From assembly GCA_013396635.1 (NCBI GenBank), contig WBMW01005650.1, forward strand, positions 3,171,601 through 3,235,600: DNA of 64,000 nucleotides. The letters run 5' to 3'. This DNA comes from Penelope pileata (lineage: Eukaryota; Chordata; Aves; Galliformes; Cracidae). The position numbers and the translations under genes were made by a program. Each line of letters opens with the position of its first letter. Positions within the stretch are counted from its first letter, which is position 1. Under the pieces are notes generated by a model, which ran no database searches, had not been told where the DNA came from, and saw nothing but the letters and a program-made list of their open reading frames with translations. This document shows, piece after piece, positions 20,801-32,744 of this stretch.

Positions 20801-22023
20801 GATTCAGAGTGCTACCATTAGAACAGCTTAAAAGGATTTTGCGAAAAATCCCAGGGAGTTCTTCGTTCTGGGTAAAAGCTGCGAGTTCAGGGATGGTGCG
20901 GAGCAGACGATGGGTACCTCTCAAAATCGGGGTTTCTGCACAGGTGAACTGGTTCCCAGCCTCATGGCAATTCCTCCAACAAGTGGGAAACAGCCAGCCT
21001 CTCGTTGTGCCCCAATGATCCTGAAAGCCTCTGTAAGCCCACTTCACACTGCCATCTACAAAGCACCCAGCAGCTGGGGAACAGTCTGGGGCCTGGCTCA
21101 GAGTTATGCCCATGGGTGCATCTCCCTTGGGAAAAGAAAGGGTCTCCACCAATTTCTTCAGCGACTTCTGGGAGCATTCTATAGCAAAGCATAGTTTGAA
21201 GGGCTGTGGGAGAGCCTTCAGACTGTATCTGGTCTTTGATATGTTTTTGGAAAGGAATTGAAACCCAGACTTCTTGGGTTTGGGGAGAGAGAATAGAGGA
21301 AGAGAGGGGAGTGAAAGGAGCAGATGAATAAAAGCTGCCTGTTTAGAAGTAGGTAAGCAGCTTTATTATGCAGTTAGCATGATGGACTATGTCCTGTGTT
21401 TGTTTATTGAACCAACAGCGTAAACCTAATGAACCAGTAGCTCAAATCTAAACCAGCTGTGGTGAAGGTAGAGGAATGCCAGACACTAATCATCCAGACA
21501 GCACCATCCTGGCCATGAGGATTTTTCCCCTGACGTCATTTAGAAATATGCATAAGAACTGCACTTTGTGCATTCACTTGGGCCACACAAGCCCCTGTTC
21601 GTGGTGTCCAAAGAGCCTCGGGCTCCTGCCGCCCATCCCCTGCTGCACAGAGGGAACACCGGGGCTGGCAGCAGGAGGGCAGAGCAGGAGCTGAATGGAC
21701 TGTTATTTTTGGAGTGTTTCCTGTGCTCTGTTTGAAGGGTTCTTGCTGGGGCATGTTTAGAAAGGAGCGATGCTGGCGTTGCACAGAGCTTGCAGGAGAG
21801 AGGAACCACGGACAAAGGCGTGGGTATTTATGCTGTCTCTTTAGAGATTAAAGGATAACTGGTCACCACATTGAAAAAGTGAAAAACGCTGGCTAAAAGT
21901 ACATCTCCTGGCTGGGTAGGCTTTTTTTTTTTTTTTTTTTTTTAATTTGGTGTTCAATTATTCATAGCTGGCTTGCAGATGAAGCTGCAGCTCTTCCCTG
22001 CTCCTGATGCACACCGGGAGCAT
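20801..22023. other. Noncoding stretch with a 22-base T tract
   Basis: The 160-codon minus frame at 20670-21152 has no recognisable domain and is overlapped by plus frames. A pure run of 22 T lies at 21922-21943. Nothing else was recognised. Confidence 0.5.
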
Positions 22024-22048
22024 GGGGCAGGGGGCTGGGAGCACTGGG
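22024..22048 (+). other. G-quadruplex motif
   Basis: GGGG, GGGGG, GGG and GGG runs are separated by loops CA, CT and AGCACT, which fits the G3+N1-7 rule on the plus strand. More GGG runs follow downstream (to about 22059), allowing alternative folds. Confidence 0.75.
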
Positions 22049-22485
22049 CTGGTGCTGGGATGCTCCCCTGCAGCCGGCAGGGTGCAAGTGAGCCATCCAC
22101 TTCCATGAGCTCTGGTTCCCTTGGCGGTCCCAGCTCCTTGGTGCATGTTCTTCCACTGCTCCTTCCCCTGAGCTTTCTTCCTTTTCCGCTCCCCACAGCT
22201 CCACGCATGGCGTTCCCAGGCAGCTGCTCACAAACACCAGGGGCATCCTCTTCTCAGCAGAGGGGAAAAGTGCACGGTTTTACACACACGGCCCTGGCAG
22301 AGCGAGGGAGGGGACCCAAAGCATTGTCTGCATATAATTTCGGCTCTATAAACACAGGCAGCAAGGGGTCATGCTTTCCATTCTTATTTTACCCCCTGCA
22401 ACGTTTCTGCTAACTGGTGCATACAACTTGAACTCTTGTAAAAATTAGCAGAGAGCACAGTCCCGGTGACAGAAAGCTGAACTTC
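22049..22485. other. GC-richer noncoding sequence
   Basis: A 146-codon plus frame (21973-22413) overlaps several minus frames. It starts in common sequence next to the quadruplex motif and shows no domain. It is rejected as a gene. No repeat was recognised. Confidence 0.45.
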
Positions 22486-22640
22486 TCCAACAGCAAGCTC
22501 TAAATTCACCGTGTGCAGTGAATCCACTTAAACTTTAAAGAGACAGCCTGCTTCTTACTCTTTCTGCTGCTTGGCTTGGAAATGGCTGCAGTACTAATTA
22601 AAAGCAAATTGCTTAATCTGGTTGCATCAGGATGGGAGGC
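22486..22640. promoter_or_regulatory. Candidate conserved noncoding element
   Basis: AATTCACCGTGTGCAGTG, CTTAAACTTTAAAGAGAC, GTACTAATTAAAAGC and AAATTGCTTAATCTGG form a unique AT-rich segment with homeodomain-like words (CTAATTAAAA). The evidence is motif texture only. Confidence 0.25.
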
Positions 22641-23691
22641 TCTGTTCGGAGCAGCCGCCTCCTGCGCAGGGTCGGGAATCGCAGGGCCCCTGGGGCTGCT
22701 CCATCCACCACCTGCATGCCCATGCAGCTGCCCCCAGGCCAGCACCCAGCCTGTGCCAGCAGGGAGCAGAACAGTGGCAATGATATTTGCACTGATTCGA
22801 TGTATAATGGTAGACATTTCCTTGGTGAAGGAGCTGTCTAACACCAGGGCCACAACAGGGACATGCAGCTTCTGTGAGCATTACTGAGGCACTCCAGTGT
22901 ACCATGGCCATGGTAGAGTGTTGGCAGATTTGGGGCTCTAATCCCTAAGTTTAGCCCAAATCCACCACATTCTGAGAGATCCTGGTGTTCCCAGGGCAGA
23001 ATTGAGCCAACTCCTCACTTCTTCGCCATAGAGACCCTTTCAGCTCGTGCCCTTGTGTAGAGAAGCCTTATTTATCTATTTTTTTCTGATGATCCTATCA
23101 GCTTACACTAATGATTTTGTATGACCTCAGCATAATAGAAATGCACTTCTTTCTTTTTTTTTTTTTTCCTTTTTCCCCAAGTTTACATTTGCACGCAAGG
23201 ATGTGTAACAACACGGAGAATTGATTTCTTCCCCTGTATTATCTTTGGATAACATGCATACCATCTTTGCTAGCTAACAAAGAAATAGGAAACCTCTCTT
23301 CTTTTGCTTCAGGATACCCATATGACACCCTGTTCCTGTATTTACTCTAAAGCAGCTGGGCATTGATAGCAAATTAACTGAAAGCCATAGAAGAAGTCCA
23401 TACTCATTTTCCTCCCCACCATGTGTAAGGAGAATGAGCACAATGTACCTTTTTTTAGCAAGATTTTTATTGAGTTATATAATATGCTAATGTTTTTAAA
23501 TTTAAGTCAGCTGAGGCAAGGCCACATTTTTCCTGTAGCTGACCAGAAAAGAATGGTGAATAGAGAAAGTTCAGGTTGCTGCAGATTAGTGTGCCCTGCG
23601 GCTAGTCTGTTTATAGCAAAAGCACAATAAAAATTGTCAATGCTTTGCATCAATAAGCAGTGCTGGAGTGAAGCAGAGAACTGGTGTGAGT
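22641..23691. other. Noncoding stretch, nothing recognised
   Basis: A run of 14 T at 23154-23167 lies in a T-rich patch. Frames up to 115 codons (22506-22853 minus) overlap on both strands and lack domains. Confidence 0.5.
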
Positions 23692-23717
23692 GGGTGGAGT
23701 GGGCTGGGGTGCTTGGG
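23692..23717 (+). other. G-quadruplex motif
   Basis: GGG, GGG, GGGG and GGG are separated by TGGAGT, CT and TGCTT, satisfying the canonical pattern on the plus strand. It sits in a TG/GGG-rich patch (23660-23720). Confidence 0.7.
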
Positions 23718-26700
23718 TCCAGCTGCTGAAGGCCAGCAACTCTGTGGAAGTTGTGTGGCTCTCATTAATCTGCGGCATATGGGAGCTCCTTCCACTTCTA
23801 AGATGTGAATTTTGGCGTAAGGTCCCTTTAGGGGGGTGTGTTCATATCTAATTGATGCTGTCCTTATATAAGCCTGGTTTTGGAGACATGGCTTCTCTTG
23901 AGTTTTGTGTTAGAGCTGCTGTGTGGTATGCTCTATGTTTCTGTCTCCTCAGCCTGAAGGCCTGGGAGACCTTTGTGGTTCCCTGCTGGCAGGCAGCAGA
24001 GGGGTGCTCCTAGTTCTTGCTGTTGTATGAGATCCCCAGTCCCCTTCTATGAGAGATGGGGAGCACTCAGCACCTACTGGATGCGATGGCAGAAGGGACA
24101 TAAGGGACCTCTGGAGGTCTGTGTTCAGCAACTTTCCAGCCCAGTTAGTCCAGGAGGAGGGACTTCATAGAGAATAAGAAGACTTCCAAGGTAAGAGGCT
24201 GGTACAATCTCAAAAGCTAATGGTTTGGTGTATTTGCAACTTTGAGACTTTTTTCTAGAAGTGATAAGTCAGCAAGTACAAATCAGATGGTGACTTCCCA
24301 ATGGTTTTCTTGGTAAGAAAGTTTGTTGGCTTCCAGTCTCGTATGACAAACTAGGCTGGCACTGACACAGCAAGAAAGTTAGGGAAACGTTCCTGAAGGC
24401 AGAAGGTGTCCAGAGCAGCAGTGGTGGCTGAGTCCTAGTATGCTCTCTGTTGAGGCACAGCTGGGTAGGGGCAGTTGGTGGCTGTTCCTTTTGCTGTAGA
24501 GGATGGAGGCCACTGAACTGCTTTTTACCATGGTAGGCTTTGTAAAATGGCAGTAGTGCCTGTGGTAAGGTGCATTTCCAGTGGCGTGGACTGGGCTGGT
24601 TCTTGTGCCATTTCTGCGTCAAAGCATTTTCCTTCATGTCAGTGTTGGTTTAATTTGCATCAGTATAAATTCAGGCTTCATCCAGCTTATTGCTTTGGTG
24701 TGTTTTGCTCCTTCTCTATGCAAAATGAAATTATTTCCAGGACTCTGGTGACTGTAAGCTGAAGTACCTGAGTGTGGCATGCAGCTGCTTTACACAGTAC
24801 CTGTGGCACAATGCTGAACGTCTCAAGTGCTGCTGTCTGCACCTCTTAGCAGAGGAAGTATTAATTTTAATGGGCAGGAGGCTATGAAATAATAAATACA
24901 TCTTCATTTGTTTGAGTGCTGCAGCATCCTAATGAAGCTTAACAATGTTAGAAAGCTCATAATGTGGACCAAATCAGATACTTTGGCAATTTCAATACTT
25001 CTGTTTAATAAACCTGAAGCCTTTCCTGTTTAAATGTCTGTCCAGGAAGACTGAAGTCAAATAGTGTTGTTAACACTGTAAAATGGAGAGGGGGGGAAAC
25101 TATTTTAAGGAGTTTCTATAAACTCCTCTTCTAATGACTCCTTGGTTATTACTCTGCCTGTTATTTATGCGCTCTCCTTATAATTCTGTATTATGTTCCC
25201 TTTTTCTTATCTGCACTCCCACTTTGGCAGTCATTGTGTAAAGGTATCATGCAGTGCCCCAAGAACACTACTAAATGTGTTGACTCCCACAGTTATGATT
25301 TTTGTTATTCCAAAAGAATCCACAGCAGAGATGATAATTTTTCTTACTTTTCTGCATTTAATGCCTTTTAAATAGCAACTTGGTGACAGTATTTGCTTCA
25401 AACTTTCTAGAGCTCTGCCATAAAGTAAAGACAGTCTATTACTGCTATAGATTTTATGTTCAGCCAGTTAGCTTTGAAAGGCTGTGTGGACATGTATGCA
25501 CAATGTGTGATTATGAGACGTTCCCTCCCCCATTTGTAGAGCCTCGAAGTGTTGTCTGTCAGTAATACATCATGGAAATACTGCAAAGCATTGCATTGTG
25601 CATGTGTGACTTTGTACTGTTTGTGGTGATCTTTGTGATTGTTTCTAATTTTGTTTGTTTTTTATAAAAAAACGTGAAAAGAAAAGGCAGTGGGGTGCAT
25701 ATTTTTCATTTCCTGATAATTGTAGTAGGTAGTTACCAGGGGTGAGTGAAGTGAGCCGCACTTCAAATGCTCATTTTTTGTTCAGATACAATCTTTCATA
25801 GTATGAATGGGGCATTGCTGTATTAAATGCTAACACTGTAGACGGTGAAAGTAGAGTCCTCAGGGCTGATAACAAGAGGGGAGTTTGTCAGGCATGTCAC
25901 AGTGTGTGTCAAAGAAGAAAATAGATGCTTATTAGCAGGAGTTACTGTGCTCTATTGCAAGGACGTTACGTAAGTTAGCATGATGGTGGGGGCGAAAATT
26001 ATTTGAAGCTGTTCTGTCATAGGTTACACCTTTTGGTGCTTCTGAGTTTTGCTTCTGTGTGTGACCACTTTCCATCTGAACACCTCTGTTTCCCAAATCC
26101 AGGAGGTGAGATGCTGTATGTGGCTGTAGAAATCAGAGCTGCCCAGAGATGCTGTGTGAGTTCAGAAGGAGGATTTGAAAGATTGGAAGTTGCCTCATTT
26201 TGCAAGCTCCAAAAGTGGGGTTGCTGTGTCAATTAACACCTACAGTTCTGAATCCTGCAGTTGCTGTTAGATTTTTCTTCCAGTAAAAGAATCAGAAAGC
26301 AAGAGGGTTGGTGTGGTCGCATTAGGAGCGGTGCAGGTTTCCGCCTTACACCCCCAGCCTGCAAAGCAGCCTCTGCTTCTCCTTCTGCCACCTTCCTTAT
26401 TAAAACCTGCACATTTTCTGTAAAATAAGTGTTAGCTGTCCAAGAACTCTGATCCACATCTATAAACTGTGCAGCAGGGTGATCAATTTTATGGATTGCT
26501 TTCAAGTGCCTCTGTCAAAATGATCACAAAGTGCCATGCTGTTCTGCACACCTGCAGGTATCTTGCTGGACTGGTGCCACTCTCAGTATCTCTACAGGTC
26601 TCTGTACTTCTTTCTTTTTAAGTGCCATCTTCTCTTTTTTTGTGAAGGGAAAGAGCAAACCTGTTCAAATTGTAGATAATTGATTGTATCTTCAAACGAG

Positions 26701-28179
26701 CTGATTTGTTTGTACACAAGGGAAGTGCATTTAACACAATCTTTCAAAGTAAATAGTTGTTCAGCCATTTAAGGCAGGGGACAGGCTGTGAGCCAATGCC
26801 TACTTATGTGGCACGTGCAGAGGGACCTGCCCCCTTACGCTGTCGGTGATGCTACAGAGTTATGGCAGCTGATTTCAGTGCTATGTTGAAGGGTGGGCAG
26901 GCAGCAATGTTTCCAGCACTTCACCAGTGCAGTGCTTCCTGTAGGGTTTGTAGACTTGAGGTTTATTTTTCACTTGATGTGAGTCTGATAAATTATTATT
27001 ATTACATCTTGTGGTGTTAGTTATAATCTCCTGCCTCATGCATGTGGATGACTGGTGTTCAGAAAGCAAATGAGGAAAGGATCTGTTCTTGTGAAGCAAA
27101 ATACTGCCAGTGGTGACCGAAATGTGCACGTGGAGGAAAATGCTAGCAGGGAGGGAGAGGGTGAGCACTGAGGGGCTGAAAGCTTTGATTCTGGCACATA
27201 ACAGTCGATGAAGGAGTCACTTTCTCCCCGCAAAGCCTTGCCCTTCGAGCAGCCAGCCTACCTGTGGGAGCAGGCACTGACAGCCACGGCCTGACCGGAG
27301 GCCCTCAACAGATTTTCACTTCCCCTTGTTCATTGTTTTCACTAAATCTCCTTACCCACCGGTCCTGATGTAAGTGAAAGGTGAAGGCTTGTGACACTGA
27401 AAGCCCGAGCAGTGCGCTGGTGAGACACTCTGATAAGCTGCTTCCTTCCTCTGGAACGCACAGGGGCCTGGGGAAGGGCTGGGCCTGGAGCATGGCCAGG
27501 GACACTGCTCACACCTGCAGCTGTGCTGGGGTGCCACCGAGCACTGTGTTCTTGGTTGTCCCAAAGCTCGAGGCATGGATGGAAGCTGAGAGGCTCTCCA
27601 TATGCTGTGCCCGTCCCTGCTGCCACGCTGCAGACCCTGTTGTGTGACACCTTCCTATCGAGCAGGGAACAGCCCTCTGCGTGTTTGCTCAGGATATAAG
27701 AATATGAAAAATTGCTGATCATAGATCATCTCCATAAATCTCGCAGACAATAAGTCGTAAAACATTGTGTCCTTACATATGGCAGTAGCCCAGGGACAGC
27801 TTCACCAGATGTGAGCAACCACCCCTGGAAAAAAAGAAATAAGAATTGTTTCAGTTGGAAAACTTCTTATGCTGTTCCCAGCACCTGGAGTGGAGGCTGT
27901 GGCCGAGGAAGGCACCTTCTTCCCAGATTCCTCCTGCTGCCTCCACGCCTGGCTGGAGTGGTGCTCTCAGAGGCAGCTTAAAAGAAAGGTAGCTGGGTTA
28001 TGGTCTGGAAGCCATCTGCTGTCAATAAGTGAGGCCTGGTTAGAGTTTTCCTCCTCTGGTTTGCATATCTATCAAGCAGAATTAAAGGAGACACAGGAAG
28101 GAGTCTTATTGTCTAATAACCGTGCCAAGCTGTTACATCTCTCAGCTCATGAATATAACTGAAGTGCTTAGGAAACAGC
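23718..28179. other. Long noncoding stretch, no gene or repeat recognised
   Basis: No frame above about 126 codons, and none with a domain (27342-27722 minus and 24269-24637 minus were inspected). CTTATATAAGCC at 23864-23875 is TATA-like but has no CpG island or open frame behind it. 24880-25690 is AT-rich with AATAAA-type words and resembles a 3' UTR in texture, but no coding exon lies next to it. AATTATTATTATTAC at 26992-27006 is a short triplet run. Confidence 0.5.
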
Positions 28180-28420
28180 AAGCAGAGCCTGTGGAGCAAA
28201 GCCCAGCGACTTTGCACATTTGCATGGGATGGGTGAGGCTGAGGTTCCCCCCTTCCATGATGTATCTCTGCTTTTATTGCCATTCTCTCCCCTTTGTGAC
28301 TCTGTCCGCAAAATAATTGAATGTAAATAGCAGCCGGCGCTTTAAAATAATTCTCTGTGGGCTAAGGCTTTAGCAGAGGCGCTCTGTGATTTACCGCTTC
28401 CAAGTGTGAACATTTCCAGC
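28180..28420. promoter_or_regulatory. Candidate conserved noncoding element with a POU octamer
   Basis: A perfect octamer ATTTGCAT lies at 28218-28225. Downstream are GTCCGCAAAATAATTGAATG, GCAGCCGGCGCTTTAAAATAATTC, GAGGCGCTCTGTG and TTTACCGCTTCC, with four or more retained CpGs among AT-rich homeodomain words. No repeat or frame explains it. Enhancer role is inferred. Confidence 0.38.
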
Positions 28421-31213
28421 CTGAAGCATCACAGCTTTAGCACAGCAGCATCTGCTGTCCCTGCCTGTCCCAGTGTGTTCCTCCTCCTGAAATGCATGCT
28501 TGGGACCTTCTGGGATAGGGTCTGGGTTCTGCAGGTGTCTGTAATCTCCTACGTGTGCTGTCTACTCTCCAAGCTCATTTGCTCTCAGGCTGTGAGTGAT
28601 CCCAAACTCAGTGCATGGATATCTTAACTTCTCTTACAAACCATGGTCATTCTGGACTATATATTTATATATTATACATATTTTTAAACCAGATAATTAT
28701 GTCCTGTTTTTCCACTCCAACTTCTGCCTCTTATCCTGTATTATTCACTTTGCTGCTAATTTACCTGGGAATGCTAACATGGTGACTTTGGTTGTCCCTC
28801 TTGGCTCAGGACTGTAAATAAACCAGCACTGAGCAGATGGATCAGAGTTCTGGTAGTGCATGAGCTTCTTGTTTTCCGCTTCCTCCAGTAATTTTATTTT
28901 CCATTTGCACAGACAGCAAATTGGAGATTGGTGTTAGAGGTACAAATTAAAAATACATCAGCCAGTGTAAGAACGACACCCTGATGTTTGTCAAGTGCAA
29001 TCTATTATCACTCAAATATTATTTATTGCTGGGTTAATCAGGTTCTATTTAAATTAGTAGGGCACAAGTAAATAAACCTATTTTTTCCCTCACTTTTTGA
29101 TTTAAAAACAAAACAACCTTGTCTGAATTTTAAGGATCATATATATTTATTTTGGGGGAGTTCATCTGATTGAGTCCTAGGGCTTCTCAGGTGAGTTTTC
29201 AACACATGCGAAAGTGTTGTCAATGTGTTTTACATCAACTTGACATGCAAAGGACACCTTAAGAATAACTTCAAGCCCCGATAAACCAGATTTTGGGAAG
29301 GGATGGGCATGGGACAGAAGGAAAGTGCTCATGTTTGGGTGTGATGTTTAATCATCGACTAGCAAAAAGCATCCAGTTTTAGATCTGAATGCTGGGAATG
29401 CTTCACTATGTCAAAGTCTTTACGTATTTTTCTTCCTTGAGGTGAGGTTATATCCTTTATAGTTACAGCATTCGGTAGTTACTTTAAATTATTAAAGGTA
29501 TTTCATAGGGTTGTATCTCTGAGCATAGTTTGCAAAGAGGGCCCCTGCCTGTATTCTTAAGGTAGGTTAATGATGACTTTCCTGGTGCAATGTGTCCAGG
29601 ACACTGAGGTTAATAAAACCCGTAGCTCTTGTTCATGACTATCATGGGATGTTTAATGTTCAGGAGTGTGCAAGACCTCAGTTTAATGTTCCATATGAAG
29701 AATAGCACTGCCAAGCACTCATCATCCCTTGTGCCGGTGCAGGGAAGAGTTCAGTACCTCTGAACATGGCTGTCCGTCTTTGTGCTGGAGGGATGAGGGC
29801 AAGGGGACAGCTACCAGACCCCTGGCTGATGGTCCTGACCTCTGCCAAAGCCCACTCCATGGAGCACTGTGCTCAAGAGGCAAGTCTCTGTGTAGCGTGG
29901 CTGATGATTCATGCTGAGCTGGCCTGATGAAAGCATTTATTTGATACGATCTCTTTATTTTCCTCTTTCCGCCTTCTTGCCACCCCCATCCGAGAAGGAG
30001 GAGGAATGTTTTTTGGGGGGGTAGACAGTAATGAAAGGCTCATAGGAGAGCGGGATCTGCTCTGGTGAAAACTCTCCTAAACAAAGACAGAAAAGAGGTG
30101 GGTGTATGGGGAGTTCATTTCTCCCTTCCTTTTTCCCCTCTCTCCCCAAAGCGCTTGAGACTTTAAAATAGTCCAGCATTGTTCTGGGACTTAGTGGGCT
30201 TTTCTAGCTGTGAATGTTGCAGCAAATACCACAGCAATGACAGTACAGTGTTGTCTGTATTCTCTCTGTGCGCTGGCTGGACAGGGATTTTTCATTTCAT
30301 GCATCATTTACAGCCTTCTGCATTGATCTACAAAGTCAGTGCGTATTGCGAACACAAAGAAAAAGAAGAAAGTGAAGAGAGAGGCCTGAATGACAAAGTT
30401 CAGATCTGAAATCAAGCCTTAGCTCAAGCTTCCCCAAAACACTGGTTGTTTCTTATGGCCTCTCTCTCGCTATACAGAGGACTGTTCAAATCAGAAGGAC
30501 TGAATAGAGATTTGAACTAAGTTATCAAGACCCCTAAACTTTGGTGAAATTGAAATTGGGATTATACTATAACAAAGAAAGATCCCAACACTTGTCTGTA
30601 TTTTGCATAGTGGGGTGGTCTCTGGGCATATCCATCTGCTGTGAAATGGTTGCAATTGGCAACTTTGTCTGCTTTTCCTGTAAGCTAAGACAATGGGGTT
30701 TTTCAGGGTACCAGCAGGTGTTTTTGCTAATTCAGGCCGGCTCCTGACCCTCTTCAGTGGATAGCTCCCTAAGCAGGTAGCTTGCATTTCAACACTGAGG
30801 CAATGTGCTCTTTCCGAAGCAGCACTTCTGCATCCTATGGCAGCAGGGAAGATAGACACAAATGGAGAATGAAAGTGGGATTGAGAGCACAAAGACCCGG
30901 TGAAGGGCTTAGGGCTAGAGTGACTGTGGTGCACGGGGAAGGGATGACTAAGAATTCCTCATGTTTCATTCTGCTTACAGTGAACCCTACTTTTTAAATG
31001 ACAGGTTTCTTTATTTAAAAAAAAAAAAAAGTTGGGCTGGGGAGAAATCTAGTTTGCTTGCCTCTTTGGGGACTTTTATAGGAGAGGAAGCCCAAGCTCC
31101 AGGGTAAATGTTGTATTTTTTTCCTTATTTTCCAGGTGTATTTCATGCCAAGATTTGCCGAATTTCTTTGTCTCTGAACAGGCTTTTGCTATTTTTTCCC
31201 TTGTTTCTTTGAG
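28421..31213. other. Noncoding stretch, nothing recognised
   Basis: 28640-29160 is AT-rich (ATATATTTATATATTATAC near 28658-28677). The 147-codon minus frame at 30491-30934 has no domain. A run of 13 A lies at about 31018-31030. No repeat family was recognised. Confidence 0.5.
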
Positions 31214-31269
31214 ATTTAAAAAAAAAAAAAAGGTAGCATTTTGTGGTGATAATTTTTTTTTTTTTAAAA
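31214..31269. repeat. Inverted poly-A / poly-T pair
   Basis: ATTT plus 14 A (31218-31231) is followed 21 bases later by 13 T (31253-31265) plus AAAA. The arms can pair into a hairpin of about 17 bp, all A-T. It could be two independent homopolymers or a decayed palindromic element. No target-site duplication was recognised. Confidence 0.7.
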
Positions 31270-32671
31270 GCCCTGTCTGGACATGTTTCATACACATGCA
31301 ATTTTACTTTATCACAGTAACAAGCACCCTAATCTCCCCCATCTGCTTTAATGAACTACTAGTATAATCTTGTCATTTCGGTTCACCATACCTTGCTGTT
31401 CAGTGAAGTCTCATTTCCCGTGCCAATTGCTAAAGGCCATTAGTCAGCAACAAAGCTGGTTCACAAAAACCAACCCCAATTGAAAGAAGTGAGGTAAAAA
31501 GTTTGTCTGGAGCTGCTCATGTGGTGGCCAAGCTGGTTCAGCAGCTTGTCGGGCCTAGCTGCCATGCCTGTGCCGCTGGGTGCTGTGTGCCCAGCTGGGG
31601 CCAAGCCACTACCATGAAGGACTGAAACATCTCCTGGGATGCAGGTGGCTCCCAACGCCTCCACCCAGGCTGTCTTTTCTTGGTTTTCCCCTGGGATCTG
31701 TAAGGAAGTGCCAGCTGTAAGGTATCCAAACCTCCACAAAATGGCTGTCTCCACCTACACCGCTCCCCTTCCCCAGCAGCAGGTATTGGGCAATGCTTGC
31801 TCTGTGGGTTATATATAGAAAGAAGGAGGAGTGCACAGTGCTTTAGAAACAGGCTTATATGTCCTCTGAAGGCAAATCCCAAAGTCTGTACAAGGAAGCC
31901 ATGTGTGGTGTTGGGGGAATTACTTGATGGTCCAGAAAATCCTCTTGGCCTGGGCCTTGTACTGCAGTAGTGGCATGCTAACACCTGCTCTGTGGGCCCA
32001 AAAGAAATCAGAGTAGTCTGGGGACAGAAGGGTATGTTGGTGCTTTGTGTGAGGTGGTCACTCTGGTCCTGAGTTCTGCTTATGGCATCTGCAATGTCTC
32101 TGTATGCAGTGGGGGCTGCCTGCAGTGCTTCCCTGCCTGAGTGGCTGGTGACATGACATCACTAAGGAGAGCACTGAGCTGTGTGTGAGGGTGGGTGCAT
32201 AGTCTCTGTGACCATTGGGCTGCCCTGGCTGGAGCAATAAAAGCACCTGCACTGAGTACTGTGGAGTTGTATCAGAGATGGCCCTCAGCCTTCTGGTTCA
32301 GCAGAGGTGATGTTACAGGCAAGTGTTCAGCCCTGTTATACCATGAAAACAAACTGCATTTCCTTCTAATCCAGATATATTGGGCCTCACTGAGCATTTT
32401 ATGCTTTTCTTTGAAAATATTCCACGTAGGTATTTCTAGACCATGATCAAATCTCCTAACATTTGAGCTAAATGGCCGGAACGAGGTTTTCAAGTCTTCA
32501 GATCAATCTTTGATCTCTTTGTTTAGGGTGTCTGTGAAAGGCAGCTTGTGCCAGATGTGATTGGTGTTTAGTGTTGTGCTCATAAGAGTGAATGAGAACA
32601 ATCCCATAGTCCTTATTGCCTCCCTAGATTGCTATTGGTTACAATCACTTCAGAGCCAATATCAGGTTATG
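31270..32671. other. Noncoding stretch, nothing recognised
   Basis: Overlapping minus frames at 31461-31984 (up to 148 codons) have no recognisable domain. AATAAAAGCACC at 32236-32247 is a polyadenylation-like hexamer without other transcript signals. I considered an LTR here but found no paired ends or primer site. Confidence 0.5.
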
Positions 32672-32744
32672 TCAATCATGACTGCAGGAAATAGGCCCTT
32701 GACACAGAGGAATCCCATTCAATAGCTTTCTATATCATGATTGA
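32672..32744. repeat. 10-bp perfect inverted repeat with 53-bp loop
   Basis: TCAATCATGA at 32672-32681 and TCATGATTGA at 32735-32744 are exact reverse complements. The arms are long enough to notice but could arise by chance in 64 kb of AT-leaning DNA at this loop length. Confidence 0.7.

Noticed and set aside
20670..21152. 160-codon minus-strand frame
   Set aside because: No family resemblance, overlapped by plus-strand frames, and no transcript signals.
23640..24180. Possible LTR or promoter (TATA-like word, GGG-rich flank)
   Set aside because: No paired LTR ends, target-site duplication, primer-binding site or downstream coding sequence.
32100..32260. AATAAAAGCACC as an LTR or gene poly-A signal
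   Set aside because: A lone hexamer without exon, LTR ends or downstream GT-rich element that I could identify.
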